From the NCBI GenBank assembly GCA_026874595.1, contig CM049306.1:104793142-104857141 (forward strand): 64,000 nt of DNA, in the 5' to 3' direction. Each line of letters opens with the position of its first letter. Position 1 is the first letter of the stretch. This stretch comes from Sipunculus nudus. Its lineage: Eukaryota; Annelida; Sipuncula; Golfingiida; Sipunculidae. The notes under the pieces are model-generated. The model searched no databases. It was not told the DNA's origin and saw nothing but the letters and a program-made list of their open reading frames with translations. A program made the position numbers and the translations under genes. This document shows positions 45,831 to 59,065 of this stretch, in pieces.

Positions 45831-47479
45831 CAGCGGCGTACCTAGCCTCATTGCCGCCCGGGGCGGTCTTAGAAATTGCCGCCCCTCCAACAAAACATTA
45901 CAAACCTGGATAACATATTGAAATATATCGTGTCAAATGTCCTTGTAACAGGCTTGTATTTGACCACAACGCTATTATATGGATTCACTGGCAGGGAATT
46001 CTTCCGCCACATATTAAAGAGCAGACATATCTTTGCTAATTAAACCAAAAGATCGCTCGAAACTCAAACAATAATATTTCATCATGAAGTGAACAGAAAG
46101 GAATAAAACGAATAAATTGTAACTATAAACAGATTACACTGCAGGATACACATATAATGTGTGAAATTAAACTTTCATCATGCATTCATGTTAACACGAT
46201 TCATGATTACTTTATACTCAGCTTAGGGAAAAACTTTATTTGGTGAGTGTTATTCCATTCTCAACGTATACAAATACCTTGTAACATTTATAATTCCACC
46301 TCTTGTTAACGCACATGACAGCAGGTACACCTAATAGAGCTATTGAGATATGCATGGTAATGCTGCATGCAAGGCACTTTAGTCTTTACTAAAAAAGCGA
46401 AATTCATGACTTAAGCCTTTATGTAGGCAGGGCATGTTTAATATTTTCACATAAAAAATCCACTGTTTAGACAAACTGACTTTGTTTAATTAAAAAATCC
46501 TCCAAGTTAAAAGCATACTTTATTTCAAGGCTACATCAAAATCATTTAAGAATTATGGTGATTATGCACTTTAGAAGGTTTTATTTATGAAATTATGACT
46601 ATTTGTTATTCAATAAAGTATATAAATAAATTTTAAGTAATGATATAATTTAAATATATATGATAATTTAATTTCAAATGATTTGTCACAATATACAACA
46701 ATTGTCTGTAGGGAGTGGATAATTAAACTGTTAATAACAGAATTAACAGTACAGGTAAATATATCTTTAATTTAAATTTTGAACTCTAAAAGTTAAAACT
46801 GATACTTGATACGTATATCGAACATTGGCTAAGCGGCCAGGGGATTCATTCCGCCGGACAGTTATAACGGAATTATATTTTAAAGTTAAAAAATTACTAC
46901 ATAGGCCTGGGTGTTTATTGTCTTTATTCACGTTACATAAAAGATCATGCAGGCCATTTGGTTATTCAAAAGACACAGGCATTTATAGGTAGTACTCATT
47001 ATATACACGATAGTGTAAACGTCTGTATTTTAACAAGACTGATGTTAGAGTATGAAGAATCGTGGAAAAAGGGCGTTTCAGGTTGTTTCAGGCTGTTTAA
47101 ATATCCTGGAATTTCGGGAAGCCAAGGGTTAAAGAATGAAAATTCTTAATTCTTTCCAAGGAAAGAGCAACACAATTCGTCAAAATATTTTTCGCACAAT
47201 GTGTATGACAGACACCCGACCCCCACCACCGGGGACATTGGTCTTCTGGCAGGGTTTTTCCTATCAGGTGCTGCCAGGGATTTCTGTAAACGACGACCGC
47301 CCTGAAATGCAGTTTATAATCCCTTGAATACTTGAACATGGGACAAAAACGACAAATTTGTATTTTTTTTTTAGGAATTCCTTTGGCCATTCATTATACT
47401 TATTCCTCGAAATGCCGCCCCCAAATATGTGTCGCCCGGGGCGGACCGCCCCTGCCGCCCCCCCTTAGGCACGCCACTG
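45831..47479. mobile_element. hAT-like non-autonomous DNA transposon
   Basis: The left end CAGCGGCGTACCTAG and the right end ...CTTAGGCACGCCACTG are inverted repeats, each followed inward by GCCGCCC/GGGCGG-rich sequence. It is flanked by an exact 8-bp duplication aagcatcg (45823-45830 and 47480-47487), the length typical of hAT elements. 1649 bp, AT-rich inside, no transposase frame. Confidence 0.85.
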
Positions 47480-48420
47480 AAGCATCGCTTAAATAAGTGA
47501 ACAATAACCTGCTTTTGTATCTAACAACAGCATTTATCATCTGTAGCACCAAGGTCTTATTGATCGGGTAAATGTTCGTTTAACTGTTGGTTCCTGTTTA
47601 AGTTACCTTTATATTCCTAACATAGCTTACAACTTCTTTCGGCCAAAGGCTAGTACCGGCTTGAGAACAAATTTGATAAAAAAAAACCTGGGAGGATATA
47701 TGGTAGAGCTCATACACGATAGTGTAAACGTCTGTTTTTTAACAAGACTGATGTTAGAGTATGAAGAATCGTGGAAAAAGGGCGTTTCAGGTTGTTTCAG
47801 GCTGTTTAAATATCCTGGAATTTCGGGAAGCCAAGGGTTAAAGAATGAAAATTCTTAATACTTTCCAAGGAAACAGCAACACAATTCGTCAAAATGTTTT
47901 TCGCACAATGTGTATGACAGACACCCGACCCCCACCACCGGGGACATTGGTCTTCTGGCAGGGTTTTTCCTATCAGGTGCTGCCAGGGATTTCTGTAAAC
48001 GACGACCGCCCTGAAATGCAGTTTATAATCCCTTGAATACTTGAACATGGGACAAAAACGACAAATTTGTATTTTTTTTAGGAATTCCTTTGGCCATTCA
48101 TTATACTTATTCCTCGAAATGCCGCCCCCAAAAATGTGTCGCCCGGGGCGGACCGCCCCTGCCGCCCCCCTTAGGCACGCCACTGAAGCATCGCTTAAAT
48201 AAGTGAACAATAACCTGCTTTTGTATCTAACAACAGCATTTATCATCTGTAGCACCAAGGTCTTATTGATCGGGTAAATGTTCGGTTAACTGTTGGTTCC
48301 TGTTTAAGTTACCTTTATATTCCTAACATAGCTTACAACTTCTTTCGGCCAAAGGCTAGTACCGGCTTGAGAACAAATTTGATAAAAAAAAAACCTGGGA
48401 GGATATATGGTAGAGCTCAT
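47005..48420. repeat. Tandem duplication, 2 x ~708 bp
   Basis: 47005-47713 and 47714-48420 are nearly identical, from acacgatagtgtaaacgtct to ggtagagctcat. Each copy contains the right end of the hAT-like element, its aagcatcg flank, and about 230 bp of neighbouring DNA. The duplication therefore happened after the transposon insertion. The second element end lies at 48185. Confidence 0.92.
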
Positions 48421-49583
48421 ATCAAAACATTCTAAATCTGTTTCCCCCTTTTGCCTGATTCGCACAAGTATCTATGGTGGAATTCCTTAACCAATGGTCA
48501 GCCCTTCATGGAATCGGACATGTTAAGTTTTAATCCTACTAACAGACAAACCAGCCAACAAAGTGTAAAACTAAAATGGTATTACAGACCCGAACAGTGA
48601 AGTGACAAAATAAATTTAGATATTATCCGATCAGAGCGGTGGCAAATGATGCGCTGTGATATTATTCGAACTGTACTGTAGCATAACTACATTCTGACAT
48701 TATCCGATAATTGCTTTAGCAAAAATATATACATTCTAACATGATCCAAACAGAAAGGAGGCAAAAAGTATTTTATTAAATTATCGGGACAGATTTGTGA
48801 CAAATTATAGGTTTTTATATGTTCTTATACGGTCTGCACAATAATCAAATCATCTTATTAGAAAAACAAATCAAGTTCAACATCTAACATTAAAAAAAAT
48901 TTTACATTAGGACAAATATTAATTGACATTGCTTGACTATGCGATGAAGGATGTCGTATAACATGTTAACTATATTAATTAGTCATTCCATTTGAATTAT
49001 GTAGCACCCTAACACGAAAGAATGATTGGGTTAGGTACAATTAAACTGTTGGAAATAACTGCACTCGGTTGTCACGAAGTGCGATATTGTTTAATTAGTG
49101 AACTGAGGCATTTATGTTTCACACAAGAAAACCGGTTGGTGGACAATAAGAAACTTGAACAGTTGTCCATTTTCACTGCTCTTTAAGGGTTCGGTTCTCC
49201 AGATTGCGTCAATTCATTTTGTTTACCTTTATATTTATTTTCCCGGACAGACCAGGTGATTAAACAATGTGGTTTTAATGATATCTCCCGGGTCATGGAG
49301 ACGTGGGCTGTATTAGTCGTTGATTAACGCGGTAACAATCGGCCGTCCCCGGCGATTGGTATGACAACAGGTGCTCGGTGTCCGGTCACTCCCCTCGTGG
49401 CGGCCACCAATTAGTGTTCTCTATTGCTAAGTTGTACGAGGAAATTACTCTCTGGGAAGTTTACTCATTCTCAATTTTTAAACCGTTTTACTGCATGTGT
49501 ATTTGTATATGTGTATAATCTGGTATAATCTGAATTTAACACTGCCGACTGTCTTTCCAGACAAAGTAATTGTTTAAATATAG

Positions 49584-49587
<4 letters not shown>

Positions 49588-49648
<61 letters not shown>
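49588..49648. repeat. (TA)n microsatellite
   Basis: About 30 TA repeats. Confidence 0.9.
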
Positions 49649-49651
<3 letters not shown>

Positions 49652-50866
49652 CTAGAATACTATAATTGTTGTAATAAAAATGATAAAATTTATTATTATC
49701 ATTAAAGGATGCACTAAGTACAATACTCCATATCTTATCTGCAATCGTTCATTATTATGATTAACAATGCGTATTTAATATATCGTTTAATATATTCCAA
49801 TACAATCAGTCAATTATGGTCCAGTTTCCTATATTTTCCCTATATCTACCACTTTTCATCAGAGTAAACTTTAAATCTGCGATAGAATGCATGGGTGTCC
49901 GTGTATTTACATGTAGATAATTGATTTAAATTAATATATGATTTATCCATATACAATGTGTGTTTGTCCACAACAATCTGTAAAAATGATGATATCCTTC
50001 TGTATATAATTTGACAATATATGCAGGCAGTTTACCCGAATCCGAGAAACACATTGCTCATTATAAAAAAAAATCATAAAATGTAGAATTTGTATTAGTA
50101 TGGTTCCATCAAATCGCTCTGCTTTATATTTTGTAACGTTATGTCCATCAATTGTAAGGAGATAGGACGTCGATATTTTAGGCCTTAAAATTACCTGGCC
50201 TATTAAGCATGGCGCCCTTCTCATTCCCGCAGCGTCTGTCTTCAGCTTCAGAACCCGATCACGCCCGCTGTTAACAAGGAATCAAGGGGAATTATTTTGT
50301 TTGCGGGGAAACCGGGTGTCTCGGGACCTCGTGATAAGATATGACACCTGCAAGATTTAATTGGAATCAAATTGTGTATTAGAGTATCATCTGACCGCCT
50401 GATAGTTCAGGGGGCCTGGGGAATACCCGTGCAGGTTATTCCATTAATTGGCCTCTTTGGCAAGTGGGAGAATTCGCTGTAGCGCCACAAGTCGTGATGA
50501 CACTTTGCTCAAAACTCCTGTCTCTAATTTGAAAGCCTCGTCTGATAAATCCGGTCGAGACTACAGCACGGATCGGCAAGTTGTGTGACGTTTTCCCTCG
50601 TTTTGTAGCTCCTTCGGCTAACTTGTTCGAGTTCTAGGGAGCTTTTCCGGAATTAATGGTTATTTGCCACCACTCTAAAGACTTTTGTCCACAAAAATGA
50701 TAAAAGCCAGCACGGGCTGTCCTAATTTAAGTATGACATCTTCACGCCACGAAGAAACGCCAGTGCATGCATGACCATCAGTAATTTACGGTCCGTCCTG
50801 TTTTCTCTTTCCCTGGATCGATCAGACCTGCACTCACACACATAAAAATGCATACATAGTATTGAG

Positions 50867-50877
50867 AGTATATATAG

Positions 50878-50925
<48 letters not shown>

Positions 50926-50935
50926 CTATATATAC
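50867..50935. repeat. (TA)n within a longer palindrome
   Basis: A (TA)n run is flanked by tatatatagat on the left and atctatatata on the right, so the whole block can fold on itself as a hairpin of over 60 bases. Confidence 0.85.
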
Positions 50936-53119
50936 TTTCCTTATACCAACATGCAGAGCACATTCTCAAATTTTACAACATGTACATATACAATGGGTCC
51001 CATACAAGAAATTTCTAAAGTATTACGGAAAAATGAAATACTGCCCATTAACAGATCTGAGACCTTAAGCAACTGAATTGATGGCAATGATGTAACCATG
51101 AATTGGCACGCTGCGTCCTGACCAACCTGCCTTGGGCGAACACTGATGATTAAGACGTTCATCCTTGTCTTCTAAAGGGCAGAGGCAGATGTTGACAAAG
51201 TCCGGTTAATTATTAATCAAATCTAAATGGTTCATTTAGGCGCGTAAAGAATTAGTAATCAAAAGGTAATAAAGGCGGCCACGGGCAAGCATGGTACACG
51301 CTTAAATAAGGTCGTGGGTGAAGAAGCTTGTGCTGACGTCAGTTTGACTCTGAATCGGAGAAAAAGGAGAAGGAGACAAGTTGACGTAATACTTATCTGC
51401 TTTCACCTCTTATCTTGAAACTAATGACACTGCTTTGTAGTTGAAATACATGATGCTAGGACAGCACTGTCGGTTTAAATATGAAGCGTGAGACACGCTT
51501 GAGTAAAACTAATAAGAGAGACCTTGTTTTTTCATGTTTAATATTTTAGTACAAATTAAAACCTTGTCTTCGCCTGCGAAGATATAGGTGGATAACAGTT
51601 TTAATTGTTTTTGTTATCCCAAAAGCCTCATACACACTAAAACAAACTGTCCTAACTCAAACAGAGTATATCAAATATGTGTACACTTTGGGCATGTTTC
51701 TAAAAACAATTAATATCCTTAGAGTTGGAGGATTAATGTTGCTCAAAATTGTGTTTCAGTTTATTCTTTCTCTTTCGTTCTTCTCAGTTGATTTAGATCC
51801 ACATATTTGCCTTTTGTACCTTAAAGTCATTATATTTCTTAAACATTTTCTTAAAACAATATAGTTTGTTAGCAAAGCTTGCATAATTACGTTAATTTGA
51901 TATGTAACACACTGTGCCTATGAAAGGTTTTCTTAGTGTGGATATACCATGCCTCCCTTATTACTTGTCTATCATGCTATATCTACCATCTGGGGCCTCG
52001 GTACGTATTTTGTGCTTTTCTGACAGAGTAAATTCCATCTGTTCCTTTGGTATGTGTTTTGTTTCACACTTTAACTTCCAGCTATTTTTAGGTCCTATAT
52101 GAGCTAGAGCGATCACCTTTTGTCCATAGTCTGTTTGTCTGTTGGTCCGTTAACAAGCCACAAATCATGGCCGTGTGACATAGAAACCTCTTACTTGATA
52201 TCCAAGGTCCTTATATATAAAAAAGTAGGTCACTGTGACTGCGTTTAAGCACTGAGCGTCATGCCCCATGGCTTACTTGTTTTCTTTATATGAAGCGAAA
52301 TAAAAAAAAAATTCGGCCACTAGACTTCGGGTCTGGTAGAATTTTTTTTAAATAAACCTCCAAAAGTTCTGCAGAATCCTTTATATTTCTTATGATATGC
52401 TCAGAAATGTTTATTATAACAAGTGTTTATAATATATTTTATTAAAATAAATACTAGGCTTGTTGCGTTCAATAAGTTGCGTTGTGAAAGGACTGCACAT
52501 ATGCAAGTAGTACAATAACTTGATCTGGATATTTTATTTATTTCAATCGCTTTCTTTTAAATATTTTCACACTGAATATCTTGAACTAAGAAACACTTCC
52601 TTTCCTGGGACATAACCATAAACAATTTTAGGTCGGTAAACATGTAAACACTTAATAATAAGTATATATCATGATATTTATGATAAGAATAATTCAAAAT
52701 TTCATGGAATTTAAATGATAGAATTTTTAAATCTCACTCTAGGTATGTGTAAATAATGTTAATATGGGTGGAAGTTTATTATGAGAACTTCCAGAATCCT
52801 TGATAACCATGCGCAAAAAGGCAGTAATTTAAAAACGGACTGACTTCAAAGAAATATGAGCATATGAAAATAGCAACAAGTGCTCGAAAGATATGTGTCC
52901 AAACATGTATGTCATATAAAAAAATATGTTCTTTTATATACATTTAGAGGTAAACAATAATTCATTGTTTTATGCCAACTGCTGTATGGGCCTTGTTTGC
53001 CTAGAAACTATGAGGAGTACAATCGTCAGGAGTAAGGACAAAGCCCCTACTTTACTTTTAGGTATGAGTTTTAATATACTTTATCTACCACCTGAGTTTT
53101 AGGTATATCAGGTCCATAT

Positions 53120-53580
53120 CCGTATATATATATATGGATATATCAGTTTATATAGGGATATATCAGTATATATCGGGATATATCAGTGTATATAGGGATA
53201 TATCAGTGTATATAGGGATATATCAGTGTATATAGGGATATATCAGTGTATATAGGGATATATCAGTGTATATAGGGAAATATCAGTGTATATAGGGATA
53301 TATCAGTATATATCGGGATATATCAGTGTATATAGGGATATATCAGTCTATATAGGGAAATATCAGTGTATATAGGGATATATCAGTATATATCGGGATA
53401 TATCAGTATATATCGGGATATATCAGTGTATAAAGGGATATATCAGTTTATATAGGGATATATCAGTATATATAGGGATATATCAGTTTATATAGGGATA
53501 TATCAGTATATATAGGGATATATCAGTGTATATAGGGATATATCAGTGTATATAGGGATATATCAGTGTATATAGGGATA
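53120..53580. repeat. 20-bp minisatellite, about 23 units
   Basis: An extremely regular array with consensus tatcagtgtatatagggata; variants change the ninth base (g/t/a/c) or read atcggg for atagggg-like steps. The period is exactly 20 bp through more than 400 bp. The units abut without spacers, so it is not a CRISPR array. Confidence 0.95.
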
Positions 53581-54478
53581 CACTATTGAATTCGACATAA
53601 AAGTAAAGCATCCATACAAAATATATTAAGTATGTCAATATTATGTTTTTATTATGTCTGGAGACTGTTGTTAAGGATTTTAATCCGCTTACACAACAGC
53701 CCCCTGCATGAAACATGGATAGAGAGAGAAATTGTACATAAATATGGAGGTTAAATGATTATAAATTCTTAATATTTGAGACTATATGATTTAATGAGGA
53801 AATTTGTAAAAAAAACTTGGAAGATTTACAACCTGAATTACTGTATAGTAATTAAAGTTATAGTTTGTTATTGATTAAAACAAAATTTTTTATGGCTTAG
53901 ACTAATTTTTTTTAAAGATGTAGCAGTTTATCTGAAGGCGTTTGTCTTTATAATAATTTATAAAATGTTGTTTGATGTAGCAAATCAAACCTTGAAGACT
54001 TTGAGTGAAGGTTTTGTCAACATTGATTTAGTCGGTTTCATTTATGACTTTTGGTGTTATGTTTCTCAGACAGCTGTCTGCTGTCTTAGGTCTGGTTTTA
54101 TTTGTAACAAGGATATCTTTATGTCTTGTGTCATGTTCGTGTGTCATGGTCCTTGTTGAAAAATTAAATGTTTGTAAATATTTTGGTTGTGCTTTATGGC
54201 AGTAATTATAGTAACTTTTTTATATATTTAGTCTGAAGATGTCTTTAATTGAAGGATTTTAATGATTTAAAAATTGGTTTTGTGTGGGCATTGTATTTGC
54301 TATTTGTGATAATCCTTATCGCTTCAATTTGTAGTTAGTCAATCTCCTGTGTGAACAGAATTTGTCTCCAGGCTTTAACCATTTATTTTACGTCTGATGT
54401 AAAACGTGGGAGTTTCAAGTAACCTATGACTTGCTGCGTAAATAAATAAATAAAAAAAAATAGAGATAAAATTATACA

Positions 54479-54565
54479 CAGTGAAACCCCTCTGGGGCGG
54501 ACAGTCACGGGACTGGACAATTTGTCCATTGCAGCGAGGTGTCCGCCCCAGAGGGGGTCGGGCCC
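54479..54565. repeat. Inverted repeat, pogo/Tigger-like terminus
   Basis: cagtgaaacccctctggggc and, 60 bases on, tgtccgccccagaggggg form a hairpin. The motif set cagtgaaaccc, gcggaca and gacaatttgtcc resembles the ends of pogo-type transposons. No second end or transposase was found. Confidence 0.45.
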
Positions 54566-56011
54566 AGGAGGTCCGGCTGCGGCAACATGACGGAGACCCA
54601 AGTAGGACTTTCAATCATAAAAAACCGGTATTTTTTCTTTGATATTTAACCTTAATTATATGTTACATGTAAATAAAATTTAATACTACCGGTTGTTGTT
54701 TTTTAATTTATTTTTAAATTTTTTTTAATGAGGCTTTTTAAATTAATTTGAACATTATCATAATTACCTATTATTAAAATAATATTCTTACATTGATTGA
54801 CATCAACAGGTCTTACTCGTCTCGACATATATATTTCTGCACTGAGTCTGTAAAATTTCCCAATTACTCACTCTTTCCGTGATAATAAAAGAATCGCTTA
54901 TGACATATATTAATTTCGTTCAAGTTTTGTTAAATCTGTTGTGAGCGTAAGCAAATATGATAAATCAATGCATGATATCATATACGCCTTATAATCGGTA
55001 GTTGGGACTGATTTCCGTGATGCAAAGGTTACAGGATCGGGGATTGGTTGAATTCGCTGAGCCCTCACCCCAGGCGAAAGGACATGACTCGTGACTGTTA
55101 TCGTCAGGATGTGTAACAGATACGTTATTATCCTCGCTTCTGGGCCTATGATAGAATAATGTGGCCCAAATTCAGAATAAATATGTTGCTCCACTGAAAG
55201 CTAGGCACAAAAAAACTTCGTTAATTCCGTCTTTTTTCGGGGGGACCGCTTTTGATAAAATGAAACATAAATGAATGTTCCAGCTGAAAAATAAGGTAAC
55301 TTGAGTAAAACTAACTCCGGTCTTAGAGTCATTGCAGTATGCCTAAATCATGAGAACATTTATGTGATATAAGGGGTACCAGAAGCAGACCATATTTGCC
55401 ATTTCAAAGTATTTCTGCCGACTTTGAACGGGGCGGCCGCTTGGATGTCCATAAGCCGGGGTGTTTTTTGCCATCGGGCAAATTGCCGTTGTTCTGAATA
55501 GTAGTGTAGTCGCTCATGTACCAAAATCGCAATCCCGTAGGAATTGAATGCCCAAATTGAGATAGCACTTGTTTTCACTTCATGAAGGTGTAAGCTGATG
55601 GAAAAAGTTAGGTAACAAATTTTAACAACCCCCTGGCCCCCCTTAAATCCAAGATGGCCGCCATCATAATAAAAAAGGCTAGATATTGCGTTGATATTGT
55701 AACTATCGCATCAAAATGAATAATATTGGATAGATTTATAAGCTTTTGAATGTGTACTGGTAATACCAACTACTTCAGGAGCTCTCCAAAGGTTAGGGAG
55801 GGTATAAAAGGTCAAGGTCAAACTTATTTACCAACCTTCGATTTTAAGAATGACATTAGACATCTCGGGTACTACGCTGTCATATATCATGTAATATGGT
55901 TTTAAAATAGTCAACAGTATCCATAATTGTCTAATTGCAGAATATTATATCATAGGGACGGCATTAAAATACATTACACTAAGATACTGTCATATGTTTT
56001 TCAAATGGACC

Positions 56012-56489
56012 TTAAAGGTGCCCATTCACCTACATTTTAGAAGAGAATTTGTGAGTTCTGGCTTCTCTATGTATACATTAATAAAACCAAAGGTAATTCT
56101 GAGTTAGGAAACTTCTTAAAATACCTCCGCGAAGGATGTATGAACTTTTTTTATCAACAATATGTTTGTAAACACAGCAATGTTGACAAAAGGGGGGGGG
56201 GGGGATGTAACCTAACATGATATGTGGCGTATTTGCGGAGGCATAACAGGTTATTTGATGCAAAACGCCATTTGCAAAACTCTCGCCTATCCGAATTGCT
56301 GTCCGATGCCATTGTTGAATTTGTTTTTTTTTTCTTTTGGCGGGCCCCCACATATTATAACACGTTGATATAAACGAAACAAGCCGCCTGTGTGTGTGAT
56401 ATCAACGTTTTCTGGCCTATTTTGTATAAAATCTCCAAGGGGTTACCTTTAGTTTTATAAAGGTCAGATAGGTGATTGGGCCCCTTTAA
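56012..56489. mobile_element. MITE with TTAA target site
   Basis: The left end TTAAAGGTGCCCATTCACCT and the right end AGGTGATTGGGCCCCTTTAA are inverted repeats, each abutting TTAA. TTAA duplications are made by piggyBac and Kolobok-type elements. The inside holds a G run near 56192 and no transposase. Confidence 0.7.
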
Positions 56490-56956
56490 AAACACTAAAT
56501 TGATGTGCGTGTTACATATTTCACATATTGCTGATTCTCAACTGATTTATTGCTTAGTACTAATCGTCAACAGGATGAATGCGAAACAACCATTTTGAAA
56601 TCAATTTTTGTGGTTAATAAAAAAGATTAAAACAGTTTTCTTAATCCTGATACAGGAACAATCTATTGAATTTTAACTATTCAAGAGGCCTGGTACACTT
56701 CGAAGAGCATTATAGAAACCTTTGTCTGAATATCTTTTGATTTTATCTGAATATAGGCGGGAATAGGTCAGCTTTTATTGTAATTGTCACAAAAAGATGG
56801 AAATAGTAAAACAGAAAAATATGCTGCCCTGACAAAGAAGACAACACATCTGCACATGCACAGGGTCATATTGATGCGGTCCGTAAAAATGTTAAGTGTG
56901 TACATGTAAATGGCATCTGGTGAATTCAAATACATGCACCTTTAACAACCCCGTAG

Positions 56957-57192
56957 GTTAATGTCGGATAATTGGGACCAAGCACCTCAAGATTTAGATA
57001 CCACTACCGCGGATGATAGTGTCAAGAATTACTATCAGGTCTGCATCGACAAGCAGATGCGCGTGCTTGGAAAACCAGAATGCCACAGTAGCTGGTTCTT
57101 AGATACGCTTAGAACGTATTCGAATGATATTGATGTGGGCAGTGGAATATATAATATAAGGATAACTGTTTCAAATGACCATATATATGTAT
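56957..57192 (+). CDS. Candidate coding exon, unrecognised (gene D)
   Basis: After ccccgtag the frame reads MSDNWDQAPQDLDTTTADDS, KNYYQVCIDKQMRVLGKPEC, HSSWFLDTLRTYSNDIDVG and NIRITVSNDHIYV before a stop at 57200. The codon use and composition are strongly protein-like. Two donors are possible: TAT|gtatgt at 57189 joins in phase 0 to a good acceptor at 57321 (ttcttctacag), giving SYYMNSLVKIFSVNLGNLRR and a stop; or T|gtaggt at 57193 joins to 57357. Family unknown. Confidence 0.42.
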
Positions 57193-57321
57193 GTAGGTAG
57201 AGTCAACATGGATTTATCTTGAACATGTTTGAAATTATGTATTATATTTAAATCCTAAGGTTCAACAATGCCTGAAAGACTGTCAATCCGAACATCGGAA
57301 ATACTTATTTTTCTTCTACAG

Positions 57322-57571
57322 TCCTATTATATGAATTCTTTGGTGAAAATATTCAGTGTTAACTTGGGCAATCTGCGCCGCTCTTCTTGAATTCGAGAAA
57401 CAATGGAAGATCTCTGGTGAAGGTTTCCTCCTTAATTTAGAAATACTATTGCATAATCATACTCTTTATAACATACCTGTTATAGATTTTGGTAATTTCG
57501 TTGGTAATATCGGGGGATTAAAGACATTGAGATTAAAAAATATCAATGTTGAATCAATTGTCAATTCATGA
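57322..57571 (+). CDS. Candidate terminal exon region of gene D
   Basis: Two overlapping readings exist. From 57322 (after ttcttctacag) 22 codons end at 57390. From 57357 (after attcag) 71 codons run to 57571, reading LTWAICAALLEFEKQWKISG, later NHTLYNIPVIDFGNF. Each is in phase with one of the donors near 57190. The longer frame is more protein-like; the first acceptor is better. I cannot decide without transcripts. Confidence 0.3.
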
Positions 57572-57858
57572 ATCAAAACACCTGTAATAACACAGTAGTA
57601 TAATCGCATGATAAAAGCCTCTAACGTTTTCTTCCCAACGTTTCTCTGTGCACACGATATGAAAACCTTGATATAAATAATGCCTCCTGTATAGGGAGAA
57701 AGTTTGAAATGTGCAGTTAAAATTTCAGTTTTCACAACTGGAAACAGCTGATGGTTTATATTATTATGGCATTTGCATCCCCTGGTTGATGTACACTCGA
57801 CAGTGATTCCATCCAGGCGTTATGGGAAGGTCCTGCCCAACGGCCGTGTTTCACTTAC

Positions 57859-58000
57859 AAACGAGTGCGCCTCTCGGGGGATCCTCGGTGGTATGATCCA
57901 GCAATGGGGATGATTACGCACCCAGGACCCGCAGGTGCAGCAGTCATTGGGGTTTGGTGAACGCCAGGATATGAAATGAGAGGAAGCGTGTCATACTGCC
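57859..58000 (-). CDS. Candidate internal exon in a GC-rich block
   Basis: On the minus strand the acceptor ...actatgtgacag and the donor CGTTT|gtaagt bound 142 bp. The open frame reads QYDTLPLISYPGVHQTPMTA, then APAGPGCVIIPIAGS and ends SPERRTRL. It is Pro/Ala-rich, like linker regions of regulatory proteins. The block is near 55 percent GC. The plus strand also has an open frame across part of it (KVLPNGRVSLTNECASRG), so the strand is uncertain. Confidence 0.3.
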
Positions 58001-58186
58001 CTGTCACATAGTCCGAAACCGGAATAGAAATCAGTAGATGTACATATATCTAGTTACGTTTGCATTTAAAAAATGGAGGCGGCTTCCTCCACCAAAATAA
58101 AATATAAAAAAGGTTCCATCCGTGTTGTTGGCCTTAATGCCAAGATCTACATGGTCCGTTTTATCCAACAAGTGTACCGTAGAGTA

Positions 58187-59065
58187 TAGTGGTGGGAGTC
58201 GGTTCCTTTTTCATAAACAATCATCGGTTTGAGCAAACCGATCGATGATCGATTATTAATCGGTTCAAACAAACGAAAAGAAATATGCAATTATATGTGC
58301 AACTTTTTTCTTAACCTAGTCTGCATGTCTTAGTAATTCTACCTTAAGAATAGAAGTTTTTGCCTTTTTTATATTTTCCTATTATTTCTAAGACATGCTA
58401 TACAAAGTATCATTTTAATAAATTATAATAATCAAGAATTAACCTAAATCCAGGACTTCTACTTTATTGCTGACCCTCATACTACCGCGTATTATTTTAA
58501 CTTCACCACCAGCTTGGACATTCAATTTATAGCAGTAATGAAGGCTGCATACATGTACACTGGTTTAACAGGCCTGCCAGAAAAATTGCAGGCCCGTATA
58601 ATTTTTGTGTGTAAAAGTTAAAAAAAAAGTAATTGAAAGCTAAAATATTAATAACGTATTACTATTTGTGTAACGTTAGAGGGCCAGGGTAATTATTTTT
58701 TATTTGTTTTTGGTTTGAAAAACTAGGTCACTTTTGTTTGTATATTTACAAAGACAGTTAAAAAGAAATACAACCTAAAAAGACTGTTCTATGCTTGTTC
58801 TGATCACAGGAGTTAAATTGCTATTAGTGTAGATTTCGGTTGAATTTGTTGCTTTTCTGGGTCATTTCCTTAAAACTACTACTTATCTCACATTTTCCTA
58901 GCGTCTTTCGCAATATATGGTCAATCTTTTTATTATTTATTTAAATTTTGAGATAGGCAGGCAAGAAGCCCCCAATAATCGATTTTTGCCTTTGGTAATC
59001 GAGCGCTTGAAAGTGGCAGCAAAGCGACTGACTTTCGATAAAACTCGATGATCGGCCCACCACTA
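58187..59065. mobile_element. hAT-like TIR element
   Basis: The left end TAGTGGTGGGAGTCGG is matched by the right end CGGCCCACCACTA (TAGTGGTGGGCCG on the other strand). A (C)AGTGGTGGGC terminus is typical of several hAT groups. Both ends carry inner aatcga/tcgatt motifs. No transposase and no clear 8-bp duplication. Confidence 0.6.

Larger units (their letters stand above)
48430..53100. other. No convincing genes; GC-richer blocks of possible regulatory DNA
   Basis: Blocks at 49190-49450, 50220-50640 and 51100-51400 are GC-richer than their flanks. They lack open frames and hold many homeodomain-like cores (ccaattag, attaattgg, gattaa) and, near 51337, a CRE palindrome (tgacgtca). That profile resembles conserved non-coding elements, but conservation cannot be judged from one sequence. 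Confidence 0.35.

Noticed and set aside
46958-48258. Repeated frames such as MAKGIPKKKIQICRFCPMFK
   Set aside because: They lie inside the non-autonomous hAT-like element and its tandem duplication; no transposase similarity.
53120-53580. CRISPR-like regular array
   Set aside because: The 20-bp units abut with no unique spacers, and the DNA is clearly animal; it is a minisatellite.
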